A stretch of 64,000 nt of DNA. Origin: Muraenolepis orangiensis. Lineage: Eukaryota > Chordata > Actinopteri > Gadiformes > Muraenolepididae. Position 1 is the first letter of the stretch, and each line of letters starts with the position of its first letter. The stretch spans positions 17,559,727 through 17,623,726 of the forward strand of contig CM051015.1 in assembly GCA_027704905.1 (NCBI GenBank), given 5' to 3'. The notes beneath the pieces are model-generated. The model saw only the letters and a list, made by a program, of their open reading frames with translations, was not told the origin of the DNA and made no database searches. Positions 63,494 to 64,000 of this stretch are shown here, piece by piece. The translations under genes were made by a program, and so were the position numbers.

Positions 63494-64000
63494 ATCGAAA
63501 ATCGGTTTGTATTTGTTTTATTTTTTGGTTTACGTTTTTACGTCAAATACACAATGACTCTGTAGTGAGTCAGTGATGGTTGGGCGAAATATATTTGTCT
63601 TTCTACCTTTTATATAGCATAAGGTAATGTCTCGCTTGACAGAACCACTAAGTGCTATGCAAATTAATAAATGAATGAATGTGCGATGACGTTATCAAAA
63701 TGCAAATGACCGTGTTTTTCTTAAAAACCTTAAATATTGTTTATTTAACATGGCATAACGTAGAAAACTACTATTCTGTTGTTATTTCTTTAAAAGTTAC
63801 AATACATGTATTAGGATATTACTGATATTCTATTTTTTTTTTTGTACAAAGGGTTCCAAGTACGCCTACTTACTACAATCTCTTTTCCTAATTTGTATTA
63901 AAGCGTGCCAACGCTGAGACTCTCCCAGGAAAACTGTGACTCTCCCAGGAACATCGTGAGGGTTGGCAAGTATGAAGACACACACACACACCTGGACAGA

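Overview
This window is vertebrate nuclear DNA, almost certainly from a teleost fish. Three intron-rich, single-copy-type genes are embedded in DNA packed with dinucleotide arrays and class II transposons. The evidence for a fish is the presence of a teleost multiple-tissue (TMT) opsin, fish-type Tc1 and hAT transposons, tRNA-derived SINEs, and L2-like 3' tails containing the motif TCGCTTTGGATAAAAGCGTC. By my rough count, long (AC)n and (CT)n arrays make up about 5% of the window. That load is typical of gadiform fish such as cods, so a gadid is my best guess, but this is inference.

Layout. Positions 1-21.9 kb hold the first nine coding exons of uxs1 (UDP-glucuronate decarboxylase 1) on the minus strand; its 3' exons lie beyond position 1. 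The uxs1 introns carry most of the transposons: at least five separate hAT insertions, one of which contains two further hAT insertions nested inside it, plus a Tc1-like element. A 2.5-kb divergent intergenic region (21.9-24.4 kb) follows. From 24.4 to 41.7 kb lies a TMT opsin gene on the plus strand, with four coding exons and all core opsin residues, but with a frame disruption in its last exon. From 54.7 down to 38.7 kb on the minus strand lies st6gal2 (beta-galactoside alpha-2,6-sialyltransferase 2), with five coding exons plus 5' UTR exons. The 3' ends of the opsin gene and st6gal2 interlock: each gene's last coding exon sits inside the other gene's last coding intron. From 54.8 to 64 kb I find no coding exon, only upstream or intronic DNA of st6gal2 with many microsatellites.

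How the genes relate. uxs1 makes UDP-xylose for proteoglycan linker synthesis and st6gal2 caps N-glycans with sialic acid; both act in the Golgi. They are also neighbours on human 2q12, so the linkage is old, and in this fish the opsin gene lies between them. I see no operon-like logic. The features most worth a second look are the interlocked 3' ends, a perfectly duplicated splice donor in uxs1, inverted repeats bracketing an st6gal2 exon, a three-level hAT nest with a clear target-site duplication at each level, and splice acceptors built directly from microsatellites.
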